Assembly (NCBI GenBank): GCA_027068795.1
Contig: JAMOMB010000077.1
Coordinates: forward strand, 1-42,625
DNA: 42,625 bases
Source: Sedimenticola sp.
GTDB taxonomy: Bacteria; Pseudomonadota; Gammaproteobacteria; Chromatiales; Chromatiaceae
Direction of reading: 5' to 3'
The position numbers and the translations under genes were made by a program. Shown piece after piece: positions 25,736 through 35,148 of this stretch (positions within the stretch are counted from its first letter, which is position 1; every line of letters begins with the position of its first letter). Under the pieces are notes generated by a model that did not search any database, was not told where the DNA came from, and saw nothing but the letters and a program-made list of their open reading frames with translations.

Positions 25736-25754
25736 TCGAAAAAAGTTTTTTCGA
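25736..25754. other. 19-bp AT-rich palindrome at the leuA transcription start
   Basis: A 9-bp inverted repeat around one central base: a TCGA end, A6, then T6 and TCGA. It directly follows the stop codon of the PAS-GAF-GGDEF-EAL gene. It could end that transcript on the minus strand or act in control of leuA. Confidence 0.5.
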
Positions 25755-25782
25755 CTATAGCGCAGTACCGCCGTTCTGCCAA
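25754..25782 (-). promoter_or_regulatory. Sigma-70 promoter of leuA, inside the upstream gene's 3' end
   Basis: TTGGCA (25782-25777) and TATAGT (25759-25754) are 17 bp apart on the minus strand. The whole promoter lies in the last codons and stop of the upstream c-di-GMP gene. The predicted transcript start is near 25747. Confidence 0.65.
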
Positions 25783-28271
25783 GCATGTTTGCTGCTCTGG
25801 ATGTACTGTTCGCATTCCCTGGCATCCATGGGGAATCCAAAATAGAACCCTTGCATATGCTTGCACCCCTGCCGCAGCAGAAACTCCACTTGCGCGCTGG
25901 TTTCCACCCCTTCCGCAATAACCCGGATGTCCATTTCCCTGGCCATGCCTATAATCGCGGGAACGATACAGGCAGCGCTCCCCTCCTTTTCCAATTGCCC
26001 CACGAAGGAGCGGTCGATTTTCAGGGAATCGACTTCCACATAGCTCAGTTGCCCAAAAGAGGAATAGCCGGTGCCAAAATCATCCATGGCCAGTTTATAG
26101 CCGCGCTCGGAAAGCACTTTGAGCAGGGGCACGGTTCGATCCGGGTCTTGCATCAACATGCTTTCAGTGATCTCCAGAACAATCTGTGACGGGTCGACAT
26201 CGTAGTCGGCAACCGCTTTGTCCAGGACGGTAATCAGGCCTGCTCGCTCGAGCTGGCGCATGGAGAGATTCAGCGCCAGGGCATCTATGGCTACGCCCCG
26301 CTGCCGCCAGTCCTGAAGTTGCTGGCATACCTGCTCGATGACCCATTCCCCAATGGGGACAACCAGCCCGGTCTCCTCGGCCAGGCTCATGAATTCATCC
26401 GGCATTACCAGCCCCAACTTCGGGTGCTGCCAGCGTAACAGCGCCTCGAACCACATGACCTCACCACCGGGCACATCAACCACAGGCTGAAAATGCAGCT
26501 TCAACTGATTCCGGAACACCGCCGAGCGCAACTCGCTTTCCATGCGACTGCGCTTCTCGGCAATTTCATTCATATGCGCATGGTAATATTCGTACCGGTT
26601 TCGCCCCTTGTCCTTGGCCTGATACATGGCGATATCGGCATTTCTTACCAAATAATCAATGTTATTCCCATCCAGGGGATACACCGTGATCCCGATACTC
26701 ACGGACACATAGAATTCCATGGAGTCGATATAAAATGGCTGGGCGATGGCTTCGACCAGCTTGTCCGAAAGCTCACTGGTGGCGCGCAGCAATTGCTTTT
26801 CCGTGCCAAAATCCGAAAGCAGCACGATGAATTCATCGCCGCCGGTTCGTGCGACTGTATCCGATTCCCGCACACAGGATTTGAGCCGGCTTGCAACCTC
26901 GTTCAGGAGCACATCGCCCCCGGCATGTCCGATGCTGTCGTTTACGTGCTTGAAGCGATCCAGATCGAGAAACAACAGCGCAACATATTGGTTGTTACGC
27001 GCTGCATGGGCAATGACCTGCTCCAGACGGTCATGAAAAAGCAGCCGGTTCGGCAATCCGGTCAATACATCATAGTGCGCAAGCTGATAGATGTTTTCCT
27101 CGGCATTCCGGCGCTCCAGCTCGCCACTGATGCGATCCGCAAACACATGCAGGATGGTTTGACTCCATTTCGGCAAATGCATGGGCTGCACATCCATGAC
27201 CGCAATCACGCCGATATTGTTGTTGCTGCTATCTTTCAGACAAGTGCCAAAATAGCTTTCCACCTCCAGCTTGCGGAGCAACTCGTCTTCAGGATACTGT
27301 TCCCGCAACCCCTGTTCGACCAGCTCCAGCTTTCCGTGCAAAACATCCTGGCAAGGCGTACCGGCAAGACCGTAAACCATGTCACTCAGAAGCGTTTCCC
27401 CGTCCCACAATGCCAATATACGCATGGATTCCTCTGTCTCATCGGCATATACCGCATAAAAGGCGAATTTGCATGCATACGCCTGCGCCAGGTGGCGCAT
27501 GGTATCCCTGAGCATGTCTTTCTTTCCCTGTGCATATCCAATGGACGACGCAAGCTCATACAGGGCATTCTCCACGCGCTTTCGCTCCGTCATGTCCACG
27601 CCAATGGACAGCAGTTCCGGCTTGTCATCGTACCCGGCATCGATATAGGCATTTCTCCAGGCCAGCCAGATATGTTGCCCGCTTCGGGTGACATACTCGC
27701 TTTCCAGATGCCTGTGGGCATCCGGATTGGACTGGATTCCGGCAATCAACTGCTCCACATCCACATTTTCCGAATCCTTTTCTTCCATGATCGTACCCAG
27801 CACCGGCCGCCCCTCCAACTCCTCCTTGGAATAACCAAACAGCTCCTCGCCAAACCGGTTGATGGAAATGATCTTCCCGTTCCTGTCCCAACGCAAAAAA
27901 ACGCTGTTCGCTTCCTCTACCAGTTTTCGGTACAGGCGGGCCTTGCGTTGGCTGTCACGCTGAACGGAAAGTATCAACGGATACCATTGCCGCAAACCAT
28001 TGAGAACCAGCACCATCGCCAGGGCGTAACATAAGGTTTTCAACACGAGGTTGAGTTCCGTAGGCCCCAGCACATACAGATTGGACAGCGCCGGAAAATC
28101 GCGCGTCAGGTTGAGCACCAGACCGACATTGGCGGAAAACATGCCAAAAGCTACATTCAGCCAGCTGGTTCTGTATTCCCTGGAAATGGCAGGAGTATTT
28201 CTGACAAGCAGCAAGGTGCATACTGTCGCCACGATGACAAGAGAAATATTGGTGATCAGATTGATGCTCAT
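25755..28271 (-). CDS. Membrane PAS-GAF-GGDEF-EAL c-di-GMP protein
   Basis: 838 residues from the ATG at 28271; the start is uncertain, as longer in-frame readings exist to 28358 without a better ribosome site. Order: two N-terminal TM regions with a short loop (about 8-25 and 70-95), PAS (about 115-232; GKIISINRFGEELFGYSKEEL), GAF (about 238-385), GGDEF (about 395-560) with an intact GGDEF at 477-481, preceded by the product-inhibition site RESD, and EAL (about 585-825) with EAL at 609-611, EITESM, DDFGTGYSSF, LKIDRSFVG and AEGVET. Both catalytic sites look complete, so it may make and degrade c-di-GMP. It lies between pssA and leuA, usually neighbours. Confidence 0.92.
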   Translation of the reverse strand: MSINLITNISLVIVATVCTLLLVRNTPAISREYRTSWLNVAFGMFSANVGLVLNLTRDFPALSNLYVLGPTELNLVLKTLCYALAMVLVLNGLRQWYPLILSVQRDSQRKARLYRKLVEEANSVFLRWDRNGKIISINRFGEELFGYSKEELEGRPVLGTIMEEKDSENVDVEQLIAGIQSNPDAHRHLESEYVTRSGQHIWLAWRNAYIDAGYDDKPELLSIGVDMTERKRVENALYELASSIGYAQGKKDMLRDTMRHLAQAYACKFAFYAVYADETEESMRILALWDGETLLSDMVYGLAGTPCQDVLHGKLELVEQGLREQYPEDELLRKLEVESYFGTCLKDSSNNNIGVIAVMDVQPMHLPKWSQTILHVFADRISGELERRNAEENIYQLAHYDVLTGLPNRLLFHDRLEQVIAHAARNNQYVALLFLDLDRFKHVNDSIGHAGGDVLLNEVASRLKSCVRESDTVARTGGDEFIVLLSDFGTEKQLLRATSELSDKLVEAIAQPFYIDSMEFYVSVSIGITVYPLDGNNIDYLVRNADIAMYQAKDKGRNRYEYYHAHMNEIAEKRSRMESELRSAVFRNQLKLHFQPVVDVPGGEVMWFEALLRWQHPKLGLVMPDEFMSLAEETGLVVPIGEWVIEQVCQQLQDWRQRGVAIDALALNLSMRQLERAGLITVLDKAVADYDVDPSQIVLEITESMLMQDPDRTVPLLKVLSERGYKLAMDDFGTGYSSFGQLSYVEVDSLKIDRSFVGQLEKEGSAACIVPAIIGMAREMDIRVIAEGVETSAQVEFLLRQGCKHMQGFYFGFPMDARECEQYIQSSKHAWQNGGTAL

Positions 28272-28410
28272 GATGTACTGAAACCCGCCGGACAACCTCC
28301 GGGGCATCGCTTCACAAGATTCTCCTCTCAGCAATAAACATATGCCCTCCAGAAACACAAAAATACATGTGTTCTTTCTTCTGTATGGGCGCTTCGAACA
28401 ATTTGGTTTT

Positions 28411-28482
28411 TGTCACATCGGCGCAGGCCGGCATCCAAAGTCTTCAAGAATCTAAGGGTTCCGCCCTGCGCCGGAATGACAA
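28411..28482. repeat. Dispersed palindromic repeat, copy B (paired arms)
   Basis: Two facing arms, TCGGCGCAGGCCGGCATCCA and, inverted, TTCCGCCCTGCGCCGGAATG, flank a spacer of about 25 nt. It is the same family as copies at 5646 and 36961. Confidence 0.75.
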
Positions 28483-28804
28483 TGTACAGAGGCGTCCTTA
28501 TGCCATTAACCCGGCGACCAACAATATCTTCCTCGGTCACCCCGAGCGCATTCATGGCAAGGCGCCGCGCCGCCAGCGCGACATTCCCTGCCAAGGTGCG
28601 GCAACCCTGTCTGCGGATGCGCCCGGGGCGGCCGAACATCCGATTTGTCAACAAGCTCGGAATATTCGATGCAAACCCTGCCTTTGTTGCGCTTCCCGGC
28701 TTTGACATCCCGCATCGCTCTACCTCCTGCACCCATGCAGTCGTTGCCATTGGAACGCGCATTGGCTGTGAAGCGCATTGCGGCCTGGCTCGCGTCTGAC
28801 GCCT

Positions 28805-28836
28805 TGAGGACGACATCGCTAGTTGCCGGGTCAATA
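28805..28836. repeat. 32-nt repeat shared with 20068-20099
   Basis: 28 of 32 positions match the right half of the inverted repeat near 20.07 kb. The left arm is not conserved here. Confidence 0.5.
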
Positions 28837-28903
28837 TTGGAGCCTGTTCACTCGGGAACCAAGAAAAAATCCGACTCCATGGATTCACAGGGAAAGAACC
28901 CCC

Positions 28904-29653
28904 TCAGTGCTGAAAGAATGACCGCGCCGCGCCGGCCAACCCGGATAACGCATACAGTGCGAAAACCAGAAACAGGATCAGCGGGGGTTGCATCAATATG
29001 ATCGCAAACACCAGAGCGATACCGACCACTGTAAAAAACGGCACCTTTCCCTTCAAATCGATGTGCTTGAAGCTGTTATAACGCACGTTGCTGACCATCA
29101 GCAAACCACATAAACCAGTGATCAGGCCGGCAACAACGGCCAGATTTTCCCCCGAAATATCATGGTCTACCGCCACCCAGACGCTTGCAGCCACAATCGC
29201 GGCAGCCGACGGACTTGGCAGCCCCTGAAAATAGCGATCATCCGCCACATCCAGTTTGGAATTAAACCGCGCCAGGCGCAAAGCCGCTCCGGCAGTATAG
29301 ATGAAAGCCGCCAGCCAACCCGGTTTTCCCAGGGTATACAGCGCCCATTCGTACATGACAAGGGCCGGAGCCAGGCCAAAGGCCACCATGTCGGAAAGGC
29401 TGTCATATTCCGCGCCAAAAGCCGTCTGGGTATTGGTCATGCGCGCCACCCGGCCATCCAGCCCATCGAGGATCATGGCAATGAAAATCGCCACTGCGGC
29501 CTTTTCGAACTGGGCGTTCATGGCCGCCAGCACCGCATAAAAACCCGAGAACAGCGCAGCAGTCGTGAACAGATTGGGCAACAGATATATCCCCCTGCCA
29601 CGCTTGTGGGAGTGAGCATCCAGCTCTACTACATCTTTTTTCGATTCGTTCAT
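28904..29653 (-). CDS. pssA: CDP-diacylglycerol-serine O-phosphatidyltransferase
   Basis: 249-residue inner-membrane enzyme making phosphatidylserine, the precursor of phosphatidylethanolamine. The CDP-alcohol phosphatidyltransferase motif is complete: DGLDGRVARM, then G, then the D...D pair in AEYDSLSD. About eight hydrophobic helices follow the basic N-terminus. The ATG is at 29653. In related genomes pssA follows ilvC; here the plus-strand transporter pair intervenes. Confidence 0.95.
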   Translation of the reverse strand: MNESKKDVVELDAHSHKRGRGIYLLPNLFTTAALFSGFYAVLAAMNAQFEKAAVAIFIAMILDGLDGRVARMTNTQTAFGAEYDSLSDMVAFGLAPALVMYEWALYTLGKPGWLAAFIYTAGAALRLARFNSKLDVADDRYFQGLPSPSAAAIVAASVWVAVDHDISGENLAVVAGLITGLCGLLMVSNVRYNSFKHIDLKGKVPFFTVVGIALVFAIILMQPPLILFLVFALYALSGLAGAARSFFQH

Positions 29654-29969
29654 GAAGCTAAGTATAGCCTGATAAATTAAGGAAACCCAAAGCTGTATTA
29701 CCGCAAATACCGAGGAAGCTCCGATCAGGGTCTGTCAATACGATTCCAACAGACGCTGCCGGGACGGTTTTTCACCCGGCAAGGCGGAAGGAGTGAAGTG
29801 TAGTGACACTACAGGAACGAAGATAACGCCACTGGGCGGAAAACCACCCCAGACCCGGGGGCTGCGCCCATTGGATTGGTGCCACTAACCCGGTGGGATT
29901 CATGGCGGCTGTGGCCTATACTGGTATGCTTATATTCGCTTGCCATCAACCACCACCGTTCTTGCACCC
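29654..29969. other. Intergenic region with two hairpin-forming motifs
   Basis: About 316 bp between divergent pssA and the transporter. TGCCGGG/CCCGGCA (29757-29763 with 29775-29781) is followed by a GGCGGAAGGAG segment and the 15-bp palindrome TGTAGTGACACTACA (29799-29813). The arrangement looks like a repeat element. I see no convincing promoter pair for the transporter. Confidence 0.5.
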
Positions 29970-32729
29970 ATGAACCGAATCCTCAGCTATTTTTCCAATC
30001 ACCCCTGGATCGGGCTGGGAATCATTCTGTTCATCTCCATCATTGCCGGCTCCCAGATCGACAAACTGGAAGTCCGCATCTCCGCTGACGAAATGCTGGT
30101 GCAAAACAATGAGGAGCAGGATTTCTACCGCGAGGTGCGCCGCCTGTTTGGTGATGAACAAATCAGTCTGCTCTATTTGCAAGCAGATGATCTTCTTGCC
30201 CGGAACAAGCTGGAAGCCTTGAAAACAGCCATCCTGAAGCTGGAAAAGCTCCCCTTCGTCAGCCGGGTGGAAAGCCTGTTTTCCATTCCCTGGGTCAAGA
30301 CCGTCGATGGCTACCTGGACAAGAAACCCTATCTCGACAAGCTACCGGAAACCCCGGAACAAGCACAAAGCATTCTTGCGGAAGCGCGGAAGAACCCCTT
30401 TCTGAGGAATCTGTTGCTTTCCCCCGACAAAGACGTCATGGCCGCAGCCATCGTGCTGAAAAAAACAGATTCACCGGAAGCGGACTGGAATGATGAAACC
30501 ATTACCAATGCACTGAACGATATTGCAGCGGAACTGGCCCCCTTCTACAGCACAGCATTTTCCGTAGGGTTTCCCCAGGTTCGCACGGAAATTGCCGAAC
30601 GCATCCGCGCAGAACAGGCCCGGCTGTTCCCCCTGGCAGTGGCTGCGCTGCTGATTGCCCTGTTCTTGCTGTTGCGCCAGCTTATCGACATCCTGCTGCC
30701 CGTTCTCACCGCCGGCTTCAGCATCCTCTGGACATTCGGCTTCATGGGAGCCGTCGATATTCCCATCAATGTGGTCACCTCCATCATTCCGATTCTGCTG
30801 ATCATCGTCGGCTCGACGGAAGATATTCATCTTTTGTCAGAGTTCCGGCATGGACAAAAGGCCGGCCTCGATTCCCAGGCGTCTCTCAAACACATGTCCC
30901 GACGCATGGGCAGCATCGTGCTGCTAACTTTTATCACCACCTATCTGGGCTTTCTTTCTGTCGGCCTGAGTCGCATAGAAGTGCTATGGCAGTTCGGTCT
31001 GGTCGCCTCCACTGGCCTGGCATTGAATTTTCTGGCCACAATCATTCTCATTCCATCGGTTCTGGCCCTGGCGGGCAAGTGGCAACTGGATGGAAAATCC
31101 AGGATATACAGCAACAGGAGCCGCCTATTGGCAAAACGCTATTGGGACTGGCTATGGCGGCACCGGCGCGCCGTCATCGGCTTCTTTGTCGCTTGTACGC
31201 TGATCGCCATCATTGGCATACCCCGTATTCATATCAACCACAATGCCATCGACAGCCTGGGAGCCGATTCCGAGGTGCGCCAGAAAATCGAATTGATCAA
31301 CCAAAACCTCGCTGGCCTGGAGTCCCTCTCCATCATTGTGGATTCCGGCATCGAAGATACTTTTCTCAAGGTTCGCTACCTGGAAGAACTGGAAGCAATA
31401 CAAAAACACATCCACAAGAAAGGCTGGTCAGAATCCAGCACTTCGTTTGCCGACTATCTTTCTCTGCTCAACGCCGCATTTCAGGAACTGGATGATCCTG
31501 TAATGCCGGAATCGGATGATATTGTCACGGAGTTGATGATCTTTCTCGATCACAAGGACGTGAAAGCCTATATTTCGCAAGACTTCAGCCGCGCCCGAAT
31601 CCTGGTGCGCCACAGTATCGAGTCCAGCGAACAACTGCAGCTTGTCATCTCCGAATTACAGCAATTCATCGATCAGAATCTCGATACCGGGCTCCGCGCC
31701 AGAATCACCGGAGATTCGGTGCTGACACTATCGGCCACCAACGCCATGATCAGTGGCCAGCTGCAATCCATCGCCATCCTGCTGGTGATCATCGTATTGA
31801 TCATCGGATTGCTGTTTACCGAGCTGAAAGTCGGCCTGCTGGCGGCCTTGCCGAACTTCTTTCCCGTTATCACCATGTTCGGCTTCATGGGCTATATGCA
31901 AATCCCCCTGAACATCGGCACCACCATGGCCGCCGCAATCGCCATCGGCATCGCAGTGGATGACACCCTGCATTTCATGTTGCGTTACAACCGCGAGCTA
32001 AAAGCCAGAAAAAGTCACGACAGCGCCATGGAACACACCATCTATGGCGAGGCACTTCCCGTGGTCTCCACTTCCGTTGCTTTGATTGCCGGATTTCTGG
32101 TTTTCACCCAGGCCAGCTTTGAACCCATCATCCAGTTTGGCATACTCGGCGCCCTGGTGATCGCCACGGCCCTGATCGCGGATTTCATCATTACGCCCCT
32201 GGCCGTGTCTTCCCTGCGCCTGGTCACCATCTGGGACGTGCTTTCCCTGCGCCTGCGAAAAAAGGTGCTGGAAAAAAGCCCGTTGTTCAGGGGACTCAAG
32301 CCCTGGCAAATCCGCCAGTTCATTCTGTCTGGAAGAATGGTGGAATACTCCAGAGGGGACTTCGTATTTCGCCGCGGCGAGGTGAGCACGGAGCTGTATG
32401 TTCTACTCACGGGAAAGGTGGACATTTGCCTTCCGGGGCAGGAGGGCAGTTGCAATCGGCTGGAACAATTTCATCCGGGAGATGTTTTCGGGGATGTCGC
32501 CCTGTTCGCCAACATTCCCAGAAAAACCGACGCCATGGTGGTCGAGCACAGCACGGTGCTGGTGCTCACCAGAGAAGGCATAGAACGCACCATGCGCCAC
32601 AGGCCTCTCATCTCGGCCCGGATTTTTTCCAATCTCACTGCCGATCTGAGCCGGCGCATGATCAAATTGATCAGCAAGCAGCAACTCAAGGCCAAATCCG
32701 GCAACAGCGACAAAGGAGGAAACCCATGA
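29970..32729 (+). CDS. MMPL/RND-type transporter fused to a cyclic-nucleotide-binding domain
   Basis: 919 residues from the ATG at 29970 (a TTG at 29940 is less likely). It is an internally duplicated RND/MMPL protein: TM1, a periplasmic domain (about 35-215), a sterol-sensing-like helix bundle (about 220-390), TM7, a second periplasmic domain (about 425-605) and a second bundle (about 610-770; IAIGIAVDDTLHFMLRYNREL). The C-terminus (about 778-900) is a cNMP-binding domain: LFRGLKPWQIRQFILSGRMVEY, ELYVLLTGKVDI, and phosphate cassette FGDVALFANIPRKTDA at about 840, where the canonical Glu is Asp. It would export a lipid-like or hydrophobic substrate with cytoplasmic gating by a nucleotide; both are inference. 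It overlaps the next gene by 4 nt (ATGA). Confidence 0.88.
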   Translation: MNRILSYFSNHPWIGLGIILFISIIAGSQIDKLEVRISADEMLVQNNEEQDFYREVRRLFGDEQISLLYLQADDLLARNKLEALKTAILKLEKLPFVSRVESLFSIPWVKTVDGYLDKKPYLDKLPETPEQAQSILAEARKNPFLRNLLLSPDKDVMAAAIVLKKTDSPEADWNDETITNALNDIAAELAPFYSTAFSVGFPQVRTEIAERIRAEQARLFPLAVAALLIALFLLLRQLIDILLPVLTAGFSILWTFGFMGAVDIPINVVTSIIPILLIIVGSTEDIHLLSEFRHGQKAGLDSQASLKHMSRRMGSIVLLTFITTYLGFLSVGLSRIEVLWQFGLVASTGLALNFLATIILIPSVLALAGKWQLDGKSRIYSNRSRLLAKRYWDWLWRHRRAVIGFFVACTLIAIIGIPRIHINHNAIDSLGADSEVRQKIELINQNLAGLESLSIIVDSGIEDTFLKVRYLEELEAIQKHIHKKGWSESSTSFADYLSLLNAAFQELDDPVMPESDDIVTELMIFLDHKDVKAYISQDFSRARILVRHSIESSEQLQLVISELQQFIDQNLDTGLRARITGDSVLTLSATNAMISGQLQSIAILLVIIVLIIGLLFTELKVGLLAALPNFFPVITMFGFMGYMQIPLNIGTTMAAAIAIGIAVDDTLHFMLRYNRELKARKSHDSAMEHTIYGEALPVVSTSVALIAGFLVFTQASFEPIIQFGILGALVIATALIADFIITPLAVSSLRLVTIWDVLSLRLRKKVLEKSPLFRGLKPWQIRQFILSGRMVEYSRGDFVFRRGEVSTELYVLLTGKVDICLPGQEGSCNRLEQFHPGDVFGDVALFANIPRKTDAMVVEHSTVLVLTREGIERTMRHRPLISARIFSNLTADLSRRMIKLISKQQLKAKSGNSDKGGNP

Positions 32730-33511
32730 ACAAGACGATCCGCTATCTTGCGCTGCTCATGATCCTGATCCTCCCTGTCAGGACTCTTGCCACTGAGGAT
32801 ATCAGGCCCTATTTCAGCGCTCCGTACACGGGAGAAAAGGTGCAGCAATACAGCATCACCCTCCCTCTTTCCCGTCACGAAAAAGCCACCTTCCACATTC
32901 CCAAAGACTGCGGAAAACTCAACAGCCATCTTCTGGAAGGCAGCGGGCGCTGGGGCACCCGCATCGAAAGGCGTTTATGGATAAAAGCAGATGACGACTG
33001 CCGCTATCTGAATTTTTTGCGGCAATACCCCAGAAATGCGGAACGGGATTTCGTCAGCACCTATGACTTTTACAATGCAAGAATCAGCGACCTGCCCCTG
33101 CGCCCCGGCTGTGACCTGGATCTGCTGTTGCGCAACCCCTCTGCATGTCCTCCTTCCCTGCCGGGAATGCCCAATTTCTCCATGTTCATGAACAACATGC
33201 CCTCGCACCAGGAACAACCCAGGGAGCTGCAAGACTGCCGCTTTGAAAACGGCGTGTTTCGCGGCTACATCTACCACACGGGCATGGGGCTGCAATGCAG
33301 AAAAGACCCGAAGGCGCCGGGCTACCGCATTCTGTCCGTGGATTTCGCCAACGTAAATGGCGATCAATGCCAGGACGCGGTTCTGCGCATGGTGCCCATC
33401 GGGCGGGGAGGACGCCCTTCCCTGCTGATCCTGCCCCTGACCCGTTGCAGTGAAACCGAAAAGTTTTCCCTGCCTTCGGACAGCAACTATCCCAGGTTCG
33501 GCCCCTATTGA
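32726..33511 (+). CDS. Secreted Cys-rich protein of unknown function, coupled to the transporter
   Basis: 261 residues from the ATG at 32726, with GGAGG in the end of the transporter gene. A signal peptide (YLALLMILILPVRTLA) is cleaved near residue 22. The mature protein has eight cysteines (in PKDCGK, DDDCRY, RPGCDL, SACPPS, LQDCRF, LQCRKD, DQCQDA, LTRCSE), suggesting four disulfides, and a Pro/Met-rich middle (PSLPGMPNFSMFMNNMP). I recognise no domain. The 4-nt overlap with the transporter implies a shared process, perhaps as substrate, periplasmic carrier or adaptor. A bidirectional terminator follows. Confidence 0.8.
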   Translation: MNKTIRYLALLMILILPVRTLATEDIRPYFSAPYTGEKVQQYSITLPLSRHEKATFHIPKDCGKLNSHLLEGSGRWGTRIERRLWIKADDDCRYLNFLRQYPRNAERDFVSTYDFYNARISDLPLRPGCDLDLLLRNPSACPPSLPGMPNFSMFMNNMPSHQEQPRELQDCRFENGVFRGYIYHTGMGLQCRKDPKAPGYRILSVDFANVNGDQCQDAVLRMVPIGRGGRPSLLILPLTRCSETEKFSLPSDSNYPRFGPY

Positions 33512-33522
33512 TCCAGCAACAA

Positions 33523-33549
33523 AAAAGCCGGCGGATTCCGCCGGCTTTT
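33523..33549. terminator. Bidirectional rho-independent terminator
   Basis: A perfect 12-bp stem (AAAAGCCGGCGG, loop ATT, CCGCCGGCTTTT) with A and T runs on both sides, between the convergent secreted-protein gene and ilvC. Confidence 0.9.
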
Positions 33550-33567
33550 CCACAACCCTGGTGTTGC

Positions 33568-34599
<1,032 letters not shown>

Positions 34600-34656
34600 T
34601 CAATCGTTAGAATTTGGCTGCCCGGCGCCTTCTTCATCATGCCAGGCAGAAGCTGT

Positions 34657-35148
34657 TTATAGGCCCAGCCCTTTCACGCCCCTGGATATTCCAAGCGGGC
34701 CGGAGCGCACCACTTCCATGATCAGGTCTTCATTGACCGCCTTGAGAAAAGCATCCAGCTTGTCGCCGGCGCCGGTCAGTTCGATGGTGTAGCTACAGTC
34801 TGTGACGTCGATGATATTGGCGCGAAAAATATCCGCCATGCGCTTCATTTCCTCGCGGTTGCTCTTCTCGGCCCTGACCTTCACCATCATCAGCTCCCGT
34901 TCGATATGCGGGCCATCCGACAGATCCAGCAACTTCACCACATCCACCAGCTTGTTCAGCTGCTTGATGATTTGCTCGATGATCATCTCGTCGCCATAGG
35001 TGACCAGGGTCATGCGCGACAGGGTGGCGTCTTCCGTAGGGGCCACGGTCAGGGACTCGATGTTGTAGCCGCGGGCGGCGAACAGCCCGGAAACCCGGGC
35101 CAGGGCGCCGGATTCGTTTTCTATCAGTACGGAAATAATATGTCTCAT
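34657..35148 (-). CDS. ilvN: Acetolactate synthase small (regulatory) subunit
   Basis: 163 residues (IlvH-like length). The N-terminal ACT domain begins RHIISVLIENESGALARVSGLFAARGYNIESLTV; a second ferredoxin-like domain ends GPLGISRGVKGL. It confers valine feedback inhibition on the large subunit. The start overlaps the ilvI stop by one base (TGATG). Confidence 0.97.
   Translation of the reverse strand: MRHIISVLIENESGALARVSGLFAARGYNIESLTVAPTEDATLSRMTLVTYGDEMIIEQIIKQLNKLVDVVKLLDLSDGPHIERELMMVKVRAEKSNREEMKRMADIFRANIIDVTDCSYTIELTGAGDKLDAFLKAVNEDLIMEVVRSGPLGISRGVKGLGL

Larger units (their letters stand above)
28272..28903. other. Gene-free stretch with repeats
   Basis: About 630 bp between the c-di-GMP gene and pssA. 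It holds the paired repeat at 28411-28482 and a copy of the 20068-20099 repeat at 28805-28836. Open frames across it (for example 28328-28888, minus) read through the repeats and show no family I know. It may be a decayed insertion. Confidence 0.6.

Noticed and set aside
28328-28888. 186-codon minus-strand open frame
   Set aside because: It reads through two repeat copies, overlaps the start region of the next gene and has no recognisable sequence.
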